14,245 bases of DNA from Burkholderiales bacterium. GTDB taxonomy: Bacteria > Pseudomonadota > Gammaproteobacteria > Burkholderiales > SHXO01. A program made the position numbers and the translations under genes. Below are positions 13,113 to 14,245 of the stretch, in pieces. The notes beneath the pieces are model-generated. The model was not told the DNA's origin. It did not search any database and saw only the letters and a list, made by a program, of their open reading frames with translations. The DNA is taken from contig JAHCKU010000041.1 of the NCBI GenBank assembly GCA_026125625.1, forward strand, positions 1 through 14,245, written 5' to 3'. Position 1 is the first letter of the stretch. The number at the start of each line of letters is the position of its first letter.

Positions 13113-14245
13113 CTTCTTGTCCGACCGCGCGGGCACGCCAGCGGAGGCGGCGGGCTTCACCGCTCCAGCGGCTCCGCCCACGGCGGCGCCTTCCTGCGCG
13201 GTGGGCGCGGGCTGGTCCGGCAATACCGTCACCGGTGCGCCGTCACGCAGCTTGATCTGGCCTTCGGTCACCACCGTGTCGGTGGGCGACAGGCCGGCCA
13301 TGATCTCGACCTCGCCCGGCCGGCGCGTGCCCAGTTGCACCTTGGTCAGCAAGGCCTTGCCATCCTCAACGCGGAACACGAAGTTGTCCTGCCCCTGCGG
13401 CCAGATCGCCGGCTCGGGTACCAGCATGGCGTTCTTGCGCGTCTCCAGCGTAAGCCCGACGCGCACGAACATGCCCGGACGGAGCTTCAGGCCCTGATTA
13501 GGCACACGCGCGCGCAGCAGGACGGTTCGGGTACGCTCGTCCACCACCGGTTCCACTGCGTAGATCTTGCCGTTGAATTCTTCTCCGGGAAATGCATCCA
13601 GACGTACCGCAACCTCCTGACCGGACCGCACCTGCGGCGCGAACACCTCGGGAATACGGAAGTCCAGTTTGATCAAGTCCAGGCTCTCCAGCCGCACGAT
13701 GTCGTTGCCCTTGTTGACGTAGGCGCCCGGACTGATCAGACGCAGACCCACCACGCCGGAGAAGGGTGCGGTGATCACGGTCTTGCTCAGGCGTGCCTCG
13801 GCCTCGTTGCGCAGCGCCTCGGAGCGGTCGAGGTTGTTCTTGGCGACGTCGAGCGCTTCCTGGCTGATGAAATTCTGCGCCAGGAGCTCCTTCGAGCGCT
13901 CGTAGCGCTGCATGTCGGTGCGCGCCTGCGCCTCGGCCTGCGCCAATTGCGCCTTGAGCTCGGCGGGATCGAGCGTAATCAGCTTCTGGCCGCGATTGAC
14001 GCGCTGGCCCTCGGCGAAGTGGATCTCGATGACGCGTCCGTCGATCTCGGGGCGGATGATGACGGCTTCGTCGGCCAGAAGTGAGCCCACGGCGCTCACT
14101 TCGCTGCGCACCTCGCCCACCTTGACCGGGACTGCCTTGACCGGGAGACCTGGTGCCGGCTTGGCGGCGGCGGCAGGCGCGGCAGCACCCGCCTGCTCGT
14201 CCTTCTTGCCACAGCCGGCGGCAGCTGCAGACATGACCAGCGCCG
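13104..14245 (-). CDS. RND efflux periplasmic adaptor (membrane fusion) lipoprotein, 5' end outside window
   Basis: The frame is open to the right edge; 376 residues follow an internal Met at 14232-14234. The residues before and after that Met read ALVMSAAAAGCGKKDEQ. This looks like the end of a lipoprotein signal peptide with AAGC as a relaxed lipobox, so the true start probably lies beyond the window. After an Ala/Pro linker come the barrel-sandwich (lipoyl) half-motif PEIDGRVIEIHFAEGQRVNR, an alpha-hairpin coiled coil (LAQAEAQARTDMQRYERSKELL and on), the second lipoyl half TVITAPFSGVVGLRLISPGA, the beta-barrel with FPGEEFNGKIYAVEPVVDER, and a membrane-proximal domain. The tail is Ala/Pro/Gly-rich. 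It joins the pump encoded 50 bp downstream to an outer-membrane channel. No regulator gene is visible in the window. Confidence 0.92.
   Translation of the reverse strand, partial: ALVMSAAAAGCGKKDEQAGAAAPAAAAKPAPGLPVKAVPVKVGEVRSEVSAVGSLLADEAVIIRPEIDGRVIEIHFAEGQRVNRGQKLITLDPAELKAQLAQAEAQARTDMQRYERSKELLAQNFISQEALDVAKNNLDRSEALRNEAEARLSKTVITAPFSGVVGLRLISPGAYVNKGNDIVRLESLDLIKLDFRIPEVFAPQVRSGQEVAVRLDAFPGEEFNGKIYAVEPVVDERTRTVLLRARVPNQGLKLRPGMFVRVGLTLETRKNAMLVPEPAIWPQGQDNFVFRVEDGKALLTKVQLGTRRPGEVEIMAGLSPTDTVVTEGQIKLRDGAPVTVLPDQPAPTAQEGAAVGGAAGAVKPAASAGVPARSDKKGS

Overview
The window looks like a chromosomal segment of a high-GC Pseudomonadota bacterium, probably beta- or gammaproteobacterial. The evidence is the GC-rich coding bias, an aerobic benzoyl-CoA epoxidase gene (boxB), a Gram-negative RND efflux pump with a lipoprotein-type adaptor, and short palindromic repeats of the GTCATCCCGAGC type that are common in such genomes. 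Nothing in the sequence fixes the genus. There are no tRNA or rRNA genes, no CRISPR array and no transposase.

Layout. The left edge holds the 3' end of boxB (+). It abuts tail to tail an atypical NAD(P)-binding SDR/epimerase gene (-). Next is an orphan LolD/YbbA-type ABC ATPase (-). A ~400-bp gene-free stretch carries a palindromic element and a 25-bp tandem array. An Fpg/Nei-family DNA glycosylase (+) follows and overlaps tail to tail with modE (-). modE is divergent from modG (+), and a clear ModE-type palindrome lies in their shared upstream region. A second, related repeat array sits between the convergent modG and wrbA. The rest is all on the minus strand: pirin-wrbA operon, cardiolipin synthase, malonyl-CoA decarboxylase, a strong intrinsic terminator, and an adaptor-RND pump operon cut off by the right edge.

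How the genes work together. modE and modG form a molybdate-sensing and molybdate-storage pair that is probably autoregulated. No modABC transporter is present here. Pirin and WrbA are probably co-transcribed and may handle quinone or redox stress; a perfect 9-bp inverted repeat upstream could be the operator. The adaptor and RND genes encode two of the three parts of a drug or solvent efflux pump, and the outer-membrane channel must be elsewhere. The other genes (boxB, malonyl-CoA decarboxylase, cardiolipin synthase, DNA glycosylase, ABC ATPase) look like independent housekeeping or catabolic units.

The least explained feature is the pair of composite repeat loci (about 2349-2555 and 5091-5245). 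Each begins with an arm of the same palindromic repeat, continues as a locus-specific tandem array of ~24-25 bp units, and ends with a near-copy of CGGGATGACACCGA.
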